A DNA stretch of 64,000 nucleotides from Neckera pumila (Eukaryota > Streptophyta > Bryopsida > Hypnales > Neckeraceae), in the NCBI GenBank assembly GCA_963969595.1, contig OZ018412.1, forward strand, positions 1,862,501-1,926,500, read 5' to 3'. Both the position numbers and the translations under genes were made by a program. The notes under the pieces are model-generated. The model saw only the letters and a program-made list of their open reading frames with translations. It was not told where the DNA came from and searched no databases. Positions 13,239-24,409 of this stretch are shown piece by piece (position 1 is the stretch's first letter; every line of letters begins with the position of its first letter).

Positions 13239-14234
13239 ATGAGAGGAATTGCGCGTGTTGCGCGGCAGCTGGGCCGCTTGGGCGTGCAGCAGCAGCCGCT
13301 GCCGAAGGCGAGCGATGGCGGGCGCAGGGCGCTCTCGACGGGCCCGGCCGTGTTCGTGGACAAGACGACGCGCGTGATTTGCCAGGGTATTACGGGGAAG
13401 AACGGCACGTTCCACACGGAGCAAGCCATCGACTACGGCACCAACATGGTGGGCGGCGTGACGCCGAAGAAGGGCGGCACGGAGCATTTGGGCCTGCCAG
13501 TGTTCAACACCGTGGCAGAGGCCAAGGCGGAGACCAAGGCCAACGCGTCCGTGATCTACGTGCCGGCGTCGCTGGCGAAGAACGCGATCATGGAAGCGCT
13601 GGAGGCGGAGCTGGACCTGGTGGTGTGCATCACGGAGGGCATTCCGCAACAGGATATGGTGAAGGTGAAGTCCGCGTTGATGTCGCAGTCCCGGACGCGA
13701 CTGATCGGCCCGAATTGTCCTGGGATCATCAAGCCAGGGGAGTGCAAGATCGGGATCATGCCCGGCTACATCCACAAGCCGGGACGCATCGGGATCGTGT
13801 CGCGCTCGGGGACGCTCACGTATGAGGCGGTGTTCCAGACGACGGCAGTAGGGTTAGGGCAGTCGACTTGCGTCGGCATCGGGGGCGATCCCTTCAATGG
13901 GACGAATTTTGTAGATTGTTTGAAGAAGTTCGTGAATGATCCGCAGACGGAAGGGATTGTGTTGATTGGCGAAATCGGGGGTTCCGCGGAAGAGGACGCC
14001 GCTGCGTTCATCCGCGAGAGTGGAACACAGAAGCCGGTTGTGTCATTTATCGCAGGGTTGACGGCTCCTCCGGGGAGGCGTATGGGACATGCGGGGGCTA
14101 TCATATCAGGAGGGAAGGGGACCGCCACAGACAAGATTGAGGCTCTGAGAGCAGCGGGTGTGACGGTATGTGAGTCGCCTGCGCAAATTGGAGCCACAAT
14201 GCTGAGAGTCTTCCAAGAACGAGCCATGATTTAA
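13239..14234 (+). CDS. Succinyl-CoA ligase alpha subunit, mitochondrial (single exon)
   Basis: Catalyses, with the beta subunit, succinyl-CoA + NDP + Pi to succinate + CoA + NTP in the mitochondrial TCA cycle. It has 331 codons, ATG at 13239 and TAA at 14232. Residues 1 to about 33 are rich in Arg and Gln and almost free of acids, as expected of a mitochondrial presequence. The CoA-binding Rossmann part follows ([17 protein letters not shown], about 47-63; [14 protein letters not shown], 67-80). The ligase part has [20 protein letters not shown] (156-175), [14 protein letters not shown] and the [10 protein letters not shown] loop with the phosphorylated histidine, His284. Length and the C-terminus (ESPAQIG, then FQERAMI) match the plant family, so this TAA is the genuine stop. 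The frame stays open upstream of ATG 13239 without another ATG. The gene is intact, GC-rich and without introns, unlike the AT-rich DNA around it. Confidence 0.96.
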   Translation: MRGIARVARQLGRLGVQQQPLPKASDGGRRALSTGPAVFVDKTTRVICQGITGKNGTFHTEQAIDYGTNMVGGVTPKKGGTEHLGLPVFNTVAEAKAETKANASVIYVPASLAKNAIMEALEAELDLVVCITEGIPQQDMVKVKSALMSQSRTRLIGPNCPGIIKPGECKIGIMPGYIHKPGRIGIVSRSGTLTYEAVFQTTAVGLGQSTCVGIGGDPFNGTNFVDCLKKFVNDPQTEGIVLIGEIGGSAEEDAAAFIRESGTQKPVVSFIAGLTAPPGRRMGHAGAIISGGKGTATDKIEALRAAGVTVCESPAQIGATMLRVFQERAMI

Positions 14235-15680
14235 ACCCTAATTCTAAGCCATGATTACCACGAATTGAGTTTCGTCTTGTATTCTTGGTATCGAGTAGGG
14301 CTGGAGAAGCTGATGCATTTCCAGGTAGCACCACAATTTTATGTCCTTTTGGGCCTCTATTCCTTTTAGTATTGCAGAAATCAGGAGACTTCTAGTTGTT
14401 CCAAATTCGAATGGATCGGATACGGGTTTAATAATTGACATCGCGGAGTATATTTCACATGCTGGAGCACCCCTTGTTACTTTAATGGACCGCCGCTACA
14501 GTTTTCATTCAGCTAATTGGGGTTTCCGGAGGCTTCAAAGGCCCAATGATGCAATTTCAAATTGTACTGTAAATCGATCCAAGAATTTTTCATGTCCATT
14601 TCGGGTATGCTCACTCGTTATTCTTGCACTTGAGTATGTTTCTCTACGCAGCAGCGGTTTGGGGTACTTCTGTGTGCCTTCCGCGCTTTGCTTGCTAGTA
14701 AGCCTCCTTTATAACTGTTCTTTGATGCTTCAAATTTGAGTAGGCTTCACCTTTCTGATGCTTAAGGGTGGCACGAGCAGTGTGCCGTGGTACCTAGGCG
14801 ATTCACGAGTGTACTGTTTTGTGGTTTGCTTGCGTAGTTGAAATTATATAATTGACTGGATACAGTTGTAGATGCTTAGAAGTTCAGGCAGGTTGCTGAT
14901 CTAAGATGCATCTTGGGTTCTGAAACTGACACGGAAGCATCTGTTTCTCTCGTCAAACTACAACATCTGTGGGTGTTGACACTGACGTTTATTCAATGTG
15001 TAGTGTTCAAATTTGCGAAACAGTTTCATTTCAGCTTCTCTCTCCTTGGTGCATTTCGCTGGTTACAGTCAGGAGCACTGAAAGATAGTGTCATTTGAGC
15101 ATCAATGGCTTCGGCTTGTCACCTTTGACTGACGAGATGCATAGCATATGACCTGTTGCTATGTTGACCTCTACTGATTCTTTGTATGGGAAAGTGGAAT
15201 TCCTCCGTCAATGTAGCCTATGCTTTTGTGGAATTCTATAAGTCTTTTTCTTTGAGAAGAGAATGTGTCTTTGATGTTTTTTTCGTTATAATTCTTGTTC
15301 TAATATTTCAAATTAGATGCTCATTGTCATGAATTCATCTGTCTTGTTCTCATCTGCACTATTTTTCATTAATTTGTTCTCACTAATAAGCGGGTCGACG
15401 TCCAAAAAATGGACGACGCACAGAAGAGAAGCGATGGTTATCGCAAGGTGGTGAGGTTTTTTCATCCGTCCTTTTTTTGGGAGACAGGTAGAACAGTTAT
15501 GAACAGGCAAGGCAATAGACCTTCCCCGAATACGACCTCCATATTTTTTCGAGAAATGGGAAAGTGGAGAGGTGCCTTGAACTCCTGAAATTTTGCTTTG
15601 CCCAGATCTCACAGGTCAGAGATTTCGGAAAATAAGGGATATATTTTGGACCTCCTGGACTGCGACGAGTTGTAGCACAA
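14235..15680. other. 3' flank of the ligase gene, nothing further recognised
   Basis: The first few hundred bases should hold the ligase 3' UTR. No poly(A) signal could be chosen with confidence. No protein-like frame or repeat was recognised. Confidence 0.4.
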
Positions 15681-16057
15681 GGGCCGCGCACATGATCACC
15701 TGTGAGGGCTCCGTTAGGCGTCGAACTTGATCAGGCGGGCCCCCACCCCAAGGTTCGTGGAAATCCTTCTTTGGCGCTTTGGTAGCCAGCTCGGGTAAAA
15801 AAAAAGTCCTTCCGTCTGTGTTGAAGGAGAGAGACAAGAAAGTTGCCGAAGAATAGAGACGACGGAGAGATGAGGAAGTTGCTAGCAGGTTGCAAAATTT
15901 TCCTCACCTCGGTAAAATACGCAGTAAGAAAACCGTGAGGACACAGGTCTTATAGTTTTTACGCTCTGCCTGTGAGGGCTAGGTGAGGGCAAACCCGCGT
16001 TTCTGCGCCCTCACCTGCGACGTCGCACGGCCTCCGTTGGCTCCATGTGCGCGGCCC
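15681..16057. repeat. Inverted repeat with GGGCCGCGCACATG arms
   Basis: GGGCCGCGCACATG at 15681-15694 is matched perfectly by its reverse complement at 16044-16057. Similarity continues loosely outside the core (both sides carry CTCCGTT-type and CACCTG-type words). The 350-bp interior has several GTGAGGGC words in both orientations. It may be an old foldback or miniature element; no target duplication was found. Confidence 0.4.
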
Positions 16058-16920
16058 TACAGCTGGTCCGTGTGCTGACGTCGAAGCCCACGAAAAATTC
16101 TAGCACCACGTTTTATAATACTGAACAATTACAGAATGAGTAGGCGCCAAGACAAGAACGAATCACACTTGTCACTTACGTGTAAGAAGGCGTCCATTCA
16201 AATTCTCAATTGAGAACTTTGCCAACTGCCTCTTCGATTCAATGCACACACCAGGGATTTGAAGAACACCATGAGATGTACAGTGGAAATAGGTCAAACA
16301 TTCTATAGTGCATTTTCGTCGAGCTGAATTTACCAGTCAGTAACATGCGGCAAGCCTGGAGGAGGCAAAAAAAATTTCTGCCAATGCGATGACTAGCTTA
16401 GGAGACCGTCATTCATGCCTATAATTTCTGTCTGAACGTGAGGGAGTAGTTGCTGTCATGATCGGATTCGCAGGCTCTGAAACTCTGCGCCGGGTACAGA
16501 AGTAACGAAATGGAGTGCTCGATTTTGATGTGCAAAGCAGCTTTGTTTTGCGCATGGGATTTGTTGTTGTCAGTTGTACGTGCCCGCAACGGCAGAAGAG
16601 GAGATGTCCGCAACCACGTTTGTCGAAGCAGATGTACCATCCAGAGAAATGTGACATCGGCGCAACATTCCTTTGCTGTCGGCAAGCATGGCCACATTCT
16701 ACTGTACGCCTTCCTTATCAGCACACGGAGTATTATATGCTCGCTAGTGAGGTCTTTCACTGACGAAGTTGCCGGGCAGCGCAGAACTTATTTAACGGTC
16801 CCCGGGGCAGGGAGGGAGTCTCTTCTTTTTTCCGTGTACATCCGCGTCAGTGCGGAGCCTTGAGCTGCCCAAAGAAGCCTCCGGTGGCACTGATTGCAAG
16901 CTCTGTATGTTCTTGTACTA
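16058..16920. other. Intergenic DNA, nothing recognised
   Basis: Short open frames on both strands here have no protein-like character. No repeat or regulatory structure was recognised. Confidence 0.4.
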
Positions 16921-17034
16921 GAGAACGAGCAGCTCCCTGCGCATTCTGCTACGCAAGCGGCTGCAGGTCGAGCCCAGCAGGGCAAGACCTGTAGCCGCGT
17001 GCGTGGCAGAATGCGCAAGGAGCTGCCCGCTCTC
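16921..17034. repeat. Long near-perfect hairpin (49-bp arms, 16-bp loop)
   Basis: Bases 16921-16969 pair with 16986-17034: 43 of 49 positions are complementary, and two of the six mismatches would be G-U in RNA if the plus strand were transcribed. The loop is GAGCCCAGCAGGGCAA. The arms include CAGCTCCCTGCGCATTCTGC. The size and pairing fit a plant microRNA or siRNA precursor, or a small foldback element. No transcription evidence is available from sequence. Confidence 0.6.
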
Positions 17035-17202
17035 AAGCGTTAAAAGCAAGAGAGGATTGCGTGCAGAATCAGCACCTCGATCGTAGAATTGGCACCTCGC
17101 TACCCCATTGCCGATTCTGCATCCTAACAAGAACGTCAAAAAGGCTGAATAAGCTTGTCCTGCTTTTAACGTCGTTTGACAGCTTCCGCAATTTCTCACT
17201 TC

Positions 17203-17387
17203 TACACTGAATAGGGGTATTAAGGGGACTCATACTAATTCATTGACATTTCACACTACATAAATATTTACACATGTTCATTGGTCATTGTTCATGTACA
17301 TGTGTTCACTAATTACGTTTTGCATGCACGCACTGCGAGGTAAGTCCCTCTAATTTTTGGGTCCCTGTAATACCCCTATTCAGTGTA
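17203..17387. mobile_element. Small foldback/MITE-like element with 26-bp inverted ends
   Basis: The left end TACACTGAATAGGGGTATTA (17203-17222) recurs inverted at the right end (17368-17387), and the match extends to about 26 bp with two differences. Total length is 185 bp with no coding frame. The ends start with TA, compatible with a TA-type target site as in Tc1/mariner-related miniature elements, but a duplication outside the inverted repeat is not clear. Confidence 0.6.
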
Positions 17388-17735
17388 GATTGTAGTGCAC
17401 ATCTAGCTCTACCATTAGGTTATTTTTTTGTATTTTGGGGGAGCTACGGTGTGCACTGAAATTGAAGTTGCATATACATGAGTGACCTAGCCCGTGCCGG
17501 TAAACGCCCCTCACGTACTAGTCAAACGTCATCATTTTACATCGGCAAAGCAATTTCGGCAATTCTTTTTTTGCATGTTCTCCTTGCACGCGGAGAGTGA
17601 AGATCATATGGTAAATTTTTGTCTCGCAATACTCATGTTTTCAACTGACGGCCTAGTACAATTTCTAGTTTTTGCACTACTAAAGGTTAAACATAAGGAC
17701 ATCCAAATACCTTCTCAATGAAACCTTGTTACTTG

Positions 17736-18246
17736 CACTATAAGAAATGCGCACATTAGGGAACATTTGAGGCCTCTAGAAGACTGCAAGTTTCCCTGCG
17801 TTCTCATACTGCGGGGACGTAGGGGAAGCAACTGGCTAATGTGGCTGACACTGTGCCACGTCATTTTCGGGAAAAAAAATTAAAATAAAATAAAATTTGC
17901 TTTGAATGATATTTGGGAAATTTTTTCTTTTTTCTTTTTTTTGGAAAAAAAAAAATTTGACAACCCGTACCAGTTGTTTACAGAATCGGGACAGCAATAG
18001 AAACGGGCCTGAAACGGTCTTTTAGAGGCCTCAAATGTCCTCTAATGTTTTAGGTAATGAACCCTGATTTTTCTTGATAGATTTCAGTGGACATCCTATG
18101 CAACCAACCCATGTTTTTATATCAACATTGATGTTACATTGAATGTTTTTGTTGATAAAAAATATGGATTCGTTGCATTAAATGTCCACTAAAATTCGTC
18201 AAGAAAAATCAGGGCTTGTCACTTAAAACGCAGATTTCTTATAGTG
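17736..18246. mobile_element. CACTA (En/Spm-type) miniature element with TTG target duplication
   Basis: The left end CACTATAAGAAAT at 17736 and the right end ATTTCTTATAGTG ending at 18246 are exact inverses. Both sides are flanked by TTG (17733-17735 and 18247-18249), the 3-bp duplication typical of CACTA transposons. Subterminal inverted repeats are present: GAGGCCTC words at about 17769 and 18025, and CCTGATTTTTCTTGA near 18062 mirrored near 18200-18213. The element is 511 bp with no transposase, so it is non-autonomous. Confidence 0.85.
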
Positions 18247-18415
18247 TTGATGAAACCTTCTTGGTAATTTTGCATCGCAATAGGCTTGATCCTGGTTATT
18301 ACATTAAATGAAAAGTATACCAATTCATCCAATACATTGTCATCTATACAAGTTTCATTTTTTCAATCTTACATCCCTTCAACTTTTTAATGAAATCTTA
18401 TGGCTGATGAAACAT

Positions 18416-18745
18416 TTAACCCCTAAATGTCCAAGGCTTTTTTTGAGCCTCTAGGAATTTGCTCTAGTTTGAACAATAAGCCAACATTTTGATAAGTTGT
18501 ACCGATTTCTTTTGGATCGTGACCGTACAAATTCAAACTAGACATGTTAGAGATCACATAGGAAAAGAAAACACAACATTCAATATCATTTATGAATCAA
18601 AAGATTATAATGTTTGACTATAAGGTGTTAAAACTATGAAAATCTTTCAATTCTCTTTTTGTATATCACATCTATAAAATTGGTCACCAAAAAAATATGA
18701 GATTAAAGGGCCTAACATGCGTACCACCAATTAATTTATTGTCAT
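18416..18745. mobile_element. TTAA element, second subfamily (copy G1, 3' truncated)
   Basis: Begins TTAACCCCTAAATGTCC and continues with the same sequence as the copy at 50347-50995 and the interrupted copy at 21637-23900 (for example TTTGCTCTAGTTTGAACAAT). Similarity ends near 18745. No coding frame. Confidence 0.6.
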
Positions 18746-19661
18746 GTTATTTGATGGCGGATGGCTAGTAGGCTCTATGGAGCTTTGCAGGGGTTGATTG
18801 TAGACATGGTGTAGCCAAAATAGCCATGTATTGGTCATTTGCGGACTAAACTAGTGTTCTAAGACTGTTTGAGGTGTGAACGGAGCTATTTTGGGGCACT
18901 TTTGGGGTGGTTGTAACCCTTGGCCGCCCCTTTGCTCATTCATTCTCTTCAAGTCTTGTTGTGTGAAAGTTTCATGGAGTGTTAGGAGATGGTATACCTT
19001 AAGAGTTGTTTGTGAATGATGACTGTGTTGCCAATTTACCTAATCTAAGGTTTCTCCTTGTGTACTTCAAGTTGTGTGCAAGACTAGTTCAATCGAGACA
19101 AAGTAGAAGCTTTTGGGAATATTTGAAGAAGCTTATTTATTGGATGGTTGTTCATTCATGCCTTGTTGTAGTATAGATTTGCTTTTAAGCATGTATGCAT
19201 GTTTTAGTGCCTGTAGTATACGACATCTCTTGTAAACGATGTAGAGTGACACAACACTTTGATTTAGTTATTTAGAAGTCATTCTTTGCAAATCAGTCAC
19301 TTCTTGCATTATAGATAGCTAAGACAATGCATGCCAGCAAATGATTCTTAGCACCTAATTCTATGACACCAACCACATGAACTGCTTAGATGGATGGATC
19401 ATTGGATCAGATGAACAATTGAAATGGACAAATCAAATAGATGGATCAGATGGATGAATAAGATTGTTTCATTTTTGAGTGTCTTAGATGGATGGATAAA
19501 ATTGCATCTTAGCAACAAATGGACGGTTGGGATTGAATCTCAATAACAAATGGACGACTTAGATTTTAGGTCACCCGCTACATTTTAGGTCAGCCGCCTT
19601 TCTACTTTTGTAGCAGTTGACATGTGTTATGTTGTAATTGCATCTCATTTATTAGTCATTT
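18746..19661. other. Intergenic DNA with (GATGGATC)-like repeats
   Basis: Between about 19,390 and 19,560 there are several GATGGAT and AAATGGACG words. Otherwise nothing was recognised. Confidence 0.4.
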
Positions 19662-21150
19662 ATTCATTATTTAGTTAGTCATAATGAATTATTAGTCATT
19701 AATTAATAATTCATTAATGCAGTCATAGAATAGTCATTGACTGGTCATTGATTAGTCGTTGTTTAGTCATTGTGTAGTCATTATTTAGTCATTGAATACA
19801 TTGTGACGTGGCTATTGCAGAGCAGCTACAGTAGCTGAATATGAACAATGGAGTTTTCATCTCTTTCATTTGTAAGTAGGGCTTAGGTCAGCCGCCGCCA
19901 CCTTAGTGTATCTTCTTCTTCCTTCTTCTTTATAAACATCTTCTCATTTTCTCCTCTTGCTTTTGCTCCAATTTTCAAAAGCGATGGATTAGTTCACATT
20001 CTTCTTTTTGTTGTGTTGTTTTCTTATGGGTTTTTTTTTCTGTGTATTATTGTGTTATTATCTTGTTCTAGTTCTAGTTCTATTGTTTTGTTTTGTTGTT
20101 GTTTTGCTATTTTGTCTTGTGGTTGTTCTGATGTTTAGTCTTGTGGTTGTTCTGATGTTTAGTTTTGTTGTTGTTATGCTGTTTAGTTTTGTTGTTGTCA
20201 TGCAACTTTGTAGGAAAGTTATTGTGTTGTATTGCTCATTTGTGGTTTGCTCATTTGTTGGTTTGCTCATTTGTTGTTTGTTCATTTGTTGTTGTTTTAT
20301 AATCTTGTTGTTGTCCTATACTTTTGGTACTATTCTACAATTTTGTAGAAAAATTGTTGTGCTATTTTGTTCATTTGTTGGTTGTCCAATGCAGTGATTA
20401 GAAGCGTCAAACATTACTGTGTAATTTTGTGCTTTGAAAAAAGCCCCAAAATGACTATAAACTAATCTTTGCAATCATTTCCCGTAACCACTGAATTGCT
20501 AAATCAGTTGAAAGAGCACTACAAAATGACTAGGTTCCAACTCCATTTGCAATACCTCAAACAAAATAACATTGCCTAAACCCTACTTCCATAAGGAATG
20601 ACTATAGCATGACTCTCTTATAACTAAGCAAAACATTTATACTAAGCAAATCATTTATAATTCTCAAAAATTGCACTTCAAATCCTAATCCACTACCAAT
20701 TATATGCTGACACGCAATGCTAAGCGGTCCCAACAAAAACTTCCAAAATGACTCCCAAATGACTCTCAAAGTCTAAGAAATGACTTAAAAATGAATTCAC
20801 AGCGTGGGCCAGATCGTGCAAGGCAGTTGCAATATAGTCATTTACAGCGTCCACGGTGATCCCCTATGCACTTTCAAAAATCCATTTGCTAACATGGAAC
20901 GACTCCTCACTTGTCCAGGTCCTAAATCGCGTCAGATTTTTGGATTGATGAATATTTTTTGGAGCTAATGGATGTCATTTTGACACCCGTGTCCTAAATG
21001 ACTCAAAAGTCCTAAATAACTCATCCACAATGACTACAGACCTCAAATGGTCCACACAGCCATCCAACAATCACTGGTGGCTTGAATAACTCAAATTCAG
21101 TCATTTTGACTAGTTATTTACAGTCTGTATTTTACTAGTGACTCTTGTTT
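19662..21150. repeat. Region with TAGTCATT words on the left and AATGACT words on the right
   Basis: TAGTCATT or close variants occur about ten times at 19,662-19,800. The inverse orientation, AATGACT(A/C), occurs about a dozen times at 20,445-21,110. Between them lies a T/G-rich simple stretch with TTTATAAA-like and CT-rich sequence near 19,915-19,990. Opposed arrays of one short word on both sides of a core are what subterminal transposase-binding sites look like, so this may be one non-autonomous element. I could not fix its ends. Confidence 0.45.
20060..20300 (+). repeat. T/G-rich tandem repeat of TTGTGGTTGTTCTGATGTTTAG-type units
   Basis: Units of roughly 27-30 bp built from TTGTTGTT and GATGTTTAG words repeat between about 20,060 and 20,300. 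The plus-strand open frame across it (Val, Leu, Phe, Cys only) is a by-product of the repeat, not a gene. Confidence 0.6.
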
Positions 21151-21191
21151 GAGTCTAGGTTTTCATTTCTACTTAACTGATGGCAACAGGG

Positions 21192-21640
21192 TTGGCCGGA
21201 CGTTTGGGCGTTCGCGTCCACGTCCGGACGTCAGGGGGATGGCGGACGTCCCGTGACATTTTTTTTTTTGGGTTTTTTCCTTTTTTTTAAAAAAATAACG
21301 CCCGTCCGATGTCCACTCCGCCGCGATCGCAGGAAGCGTCCGCCAGTCCGTCCACCATTTTTGGCGGACGGTACGGCGGTCGGTGGGTGCGTCCGCCAGT
21401 CCGTCTGCCGAATCTTGCGGACGGAAATGGTGGATGGGCTGGCGGACGCAGTCACCGTCCGCCAGGCCTCCAGCGTCCCGTCCGCCAAATCCATCGGGGA
21501 AAGGGTGCTCGGACACAGCATCCGCACATTGCGGCGTTGACTGTCTGGACCGCGACAATTCGCTCTGTCTGCCAAATCCGTCCGCTTTGCCGTCCGGTTC
21601 CCGTCCGCCGTATTCTCGGACGGTTTTGGTGGATGCGTAC
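21192..21640. repeat. GGCGGACGG / CCGTCCGCC array 1
   Basis: GC-rich block in which GGCGGACG and CGTCCGCC words alternate in both orientations roughly every 15-30 bp. Open frames on both strands are Arg/Pro/Ala-rich and overlap in several registers, which the repeat explains. It abuts AT-rich TTAA-element sequence at 21,637. Confidence 0.75.
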
Positions 21641-21658
21641 AAATTCAAACTAGACATG

Positions 21659-22604
21659 TTAACCCCTAAAAGCCCGTTGTCCCTTTTGTGAACAAATGCA
21701 TTTTCGGGCAGGCTCGTACGGACTGAAATTTTGTGGTGATTTTTTGAAACTTTTTTGGGAGGTACATAAACTAATTAGCTTGATGGGAATATAATTTTTT
21801 GCACAATTGGTGCCCGGCAACAAAAGTTATGACCAAACAAGCTCAAAGTAGGGGACGGCGGGTAGGCCAAAAAATGCAAATTTTTTGTTTTTAGTACTTT
21901 TAGTATTTTTTTCCTCATAAATTATATTTTTGTCTATCTAAAAGGCTTTGATTCATTTCATTCAGATTTGTTATGAGAAAGTTATGGACATTCTTGTTTT
22001 TTGGGCAATTAGAGCATCTTTTTGAAAAGAATTACTAATAGGATTCATTTTTGAATGCAGTTTTCCTAATTTTTCAATTTTTTGTTTTTTGCATGGTTAA
22101 ATTTACTTGCTAGAACAATTTGACCATTGGGATTAGTGCATTTTAATTCCATCTAAAATATATGAATATTTTAGATTTTCCTTCTATCTTGGACCTACTT
22201 CTATTTAACAATTTTTTCAACAATGAAAATTAAGGTTTTTTGAATATATTTTTTTGGGTACATTTTCAACTCAATTCTCCACTATAGAATATAGAAATTC
22301 AAAGCTCCAAACTTTGTAGTGTAAAAATTTTAAGTTCAAAATTTCCAAAATCAAAAAATCCAGTCCCACAATGTGTTGAAAATTTTGTTTTTTTCACTTT
22401 AAACGTAGATATCTTGCAATCTGTGTGGTCAGAAATTTTGATATTTTTTCCACACATTCTCATACTAGTTACTTGTAAGATCCTACGGTTAGATGTGGAA
22501 AAAAAACATTTTCAGTTTTTTGTCACTCTTTGCTTAAAAAATGGCAGTTCTGGGTGTTTTTTGGCAGAAAAAAGGTATTGGCCTATTGGGCCTTCAGGGG
22601 TTAA
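21659..22604. mobile_element. TTAA-flanked inverted-repeat element, copy C
   Basis: TTAACCCCTAAAAGCCC at the left (21659) and a CCTTCAGGGGTTAA right end (22604). It sits inside the G-family repeat: the uninterrupted versions at about 18,551-18,560 and 50,475-50,485 read through the junction with a single TTA-type site, so the TTAA was duplicated on insertion. No coding capacity. Confidence 0.75.
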
Positions 22605-22677
22605 GAATCACATAGAAAAACAATACACAAGAATATCACTTACAGATTGAAAGACTATAATGTTTCATCATGAGGTT

Positions 22678-23471
22678 GTGACCCCCTAAAGGATGCATGC
22701 TTTTCTTTTTTCAAAAGACACTTGAAAGTCACATTTCTATAAGAAACATCAAGAAGAACTGAAAAATAGTTTATCTCCACATCGGCACATCTATTCATAG
22801 AATCTTATACCTCACTAGTATGACAATGTGTATCTGAAATTTTAGAATTTTTGGCCGTAGATACTGCATTACTGCATGATATTTGCAATTAAAGTGAAGA
22901 AAACAAAATTTGATTCACACCATACGGCAAAATTTTAGGACTTCCAACATTTTTAATGCAATATTTCTGCAGTACAGAGTTCTAAGCTTCAAATCTTCAT
23001 AGAGGAGAATTGAATTCAGAGTCTAGGAGAAAAAAAAAAAAAATTTTAAACTATTTTTCATTAATAAAAAAGTTGTAAAAATGAAGATAGAAGGAAGATG
23101 TAAAATCTTCATATGTTCAATATGGAGTTAAAATGCACTAATCCCAATGGTAAGATTGTTGTGGCAATGAAACTAAACCGTGTGGAATTTTTTTGGGGAG
23201 AAATTGTAAAAATTCCCATAAAAATTCCATTGATAAATTAATCCTACATTTTTTATCTTTGTTGCTGCCCCTTCTCTCTTGTTTTGAGCTCATTTGGGCA
23301 TAACTTTTCTTTTCAAGCATCGAATAAAAAATTATAGATATATTTTACGAAGCTTATCATTTTTTCTATTTTGAAAAAAGTTTAAAAAAATATGGACAAA
23401 AAATTAGCCCGAAGTTACCTGCCCAATATCCCAAATGTCCGCTATACGGACAATGGCCCTTCAGGGGTTAG
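22678..23471. mobile_element. TTAA-type inverted-repeat element, copy D, opposite orientation
   Basis: The left end reads GTGACCCCCTAAAGG and the right end GCCCTTCAGGGGTTAG; the flanking TTAA has mutated on both sides. The interior is the reverse complement of the A/B/C/E family: the minus strand carries ATTTGGGATATTGGGCAGGT next to the right end, matching the 5' part of the others. It is inserted in the same G3 repeat as copy C. Confidence 0.6.
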
Positions 23472-23900
23472 AATTGCTAAAGTGATTTGAAAGCTTTTAA
23501 TGTTCTTTTCTCATGTCAAATCTAAATAGTTGGTCAGCCTAGAATATGAGGTTAAAGTGCCTAACATGGATAACTGCAATGAACTTACAGCTTTGGAAAA
23601 TATACTCCACCATTTTGTAAATGAATTTCTAATGTGTTTTCTTCTCCAAAATCTATTGTGGGAGAGGCGCATTTACAACAATGCTCAACACTATGGAAAT
23701 TGAAGATTGCCATAGGTACACTTGCATAAAGTCTTGAACATAAAAATCAAAATCAATCATTGTCAAAATTGGACAATGCTACAAGTAGACTTCGAATAAA
23801 ATGGTGCAAAATTTTTCAATGAAGAACCAAAATTCATAAAAAATTCCAATTAGCATGTAATCTCACAAAATATATAGTTCAGTACCCAAACTCATAAAAA

Positions 23901-24406
23901 AAATCCTCCTTCTATTAATGATGAAAAAGAAATGCTAGTTCTTCATAGTTGTATCACGTACATCCATCAATACTAAATGTCAACCTAATTTTGATCAAAT
24001 TACCAAGAAAATTTTAAATCTTTCATGAAGCTATCCTTTTTGTACTTTCAAGGTTAAAGATACACTCCCTGAAATTAATTCAATTTCGATTTTCCTACTC
24101 CATCGATACAAAATACATCATACGATTTGGACTACATCTTTACCAACGTCCAAACCAACATCCATCAACATCTAATACTGCCATTCTCATTCAAGATGAA
24201 TAGATGTTTAAGGTCACTAAAGAGTAAAGACTGTAATCATTAGTAATTGAAAATTTGGAATGGAGTAGAGAATTTGAAAAGTACATGAAATTTCACTTAT
24301 ATTATCATACAGTGCTACTGTATACATAACATACAGTTTCCGCACATACATCCTGATTCTTACATTTACTAAAGATATAGGCATACTTCCTGCTATATAT
24401 TATGGA
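23901..24406. other. AT-rich spacer, nothing recognised
   Basis: No frame or repeat identified. It may include the 3' UTR of the minus-strand kinase-like gene that ends near 24,410. Confidence 0.4.
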
Positions 24407-24409
24407 AAA

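Larger units (their letters stand above)
21637..23900. mobile_element. TTAA element, second subfamily, copy G3, split by two nested insertions
   Basis: The sequence around 21637-21658 equals 18527-18556 of copy G1 (ACAAATTCAAACTAGACATG). It resumes after the inserted copy C at 22605 (AATCACATAGAAAAACAA), is split again by copy D, and resumes at 23472 with the same order as G1 and G2. The 3' part (about 23,500-23,830) aligns with 50,560-50,890 of G2. The right end is eroded. Confidence 0.6.

Noticed and set aside
13040..13825. Long frames overlapping the succinyl-CoA ligase gene on both strands
   Set aside because: They are shadows caused by the GC-rich coding sequence; only the 13239-14234 frame matches the family.
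20008..20397. A 129-codon hydrophobic frame that looks like a membrane protein
   Set aside because: It is the translation of a T/G-rich tandem repeat (Val, Leu, Phe, Cys only) with no domain.
21169..21691. Five overlapping Arg/Pro-rich frames of 90-160 codons
   Set aside because: They arise from the GGCGGACGG array, which rarely forms stops in any frame. The same applies at 26.2, 50.1, 51.9, 55.1 and 63.5 kb.
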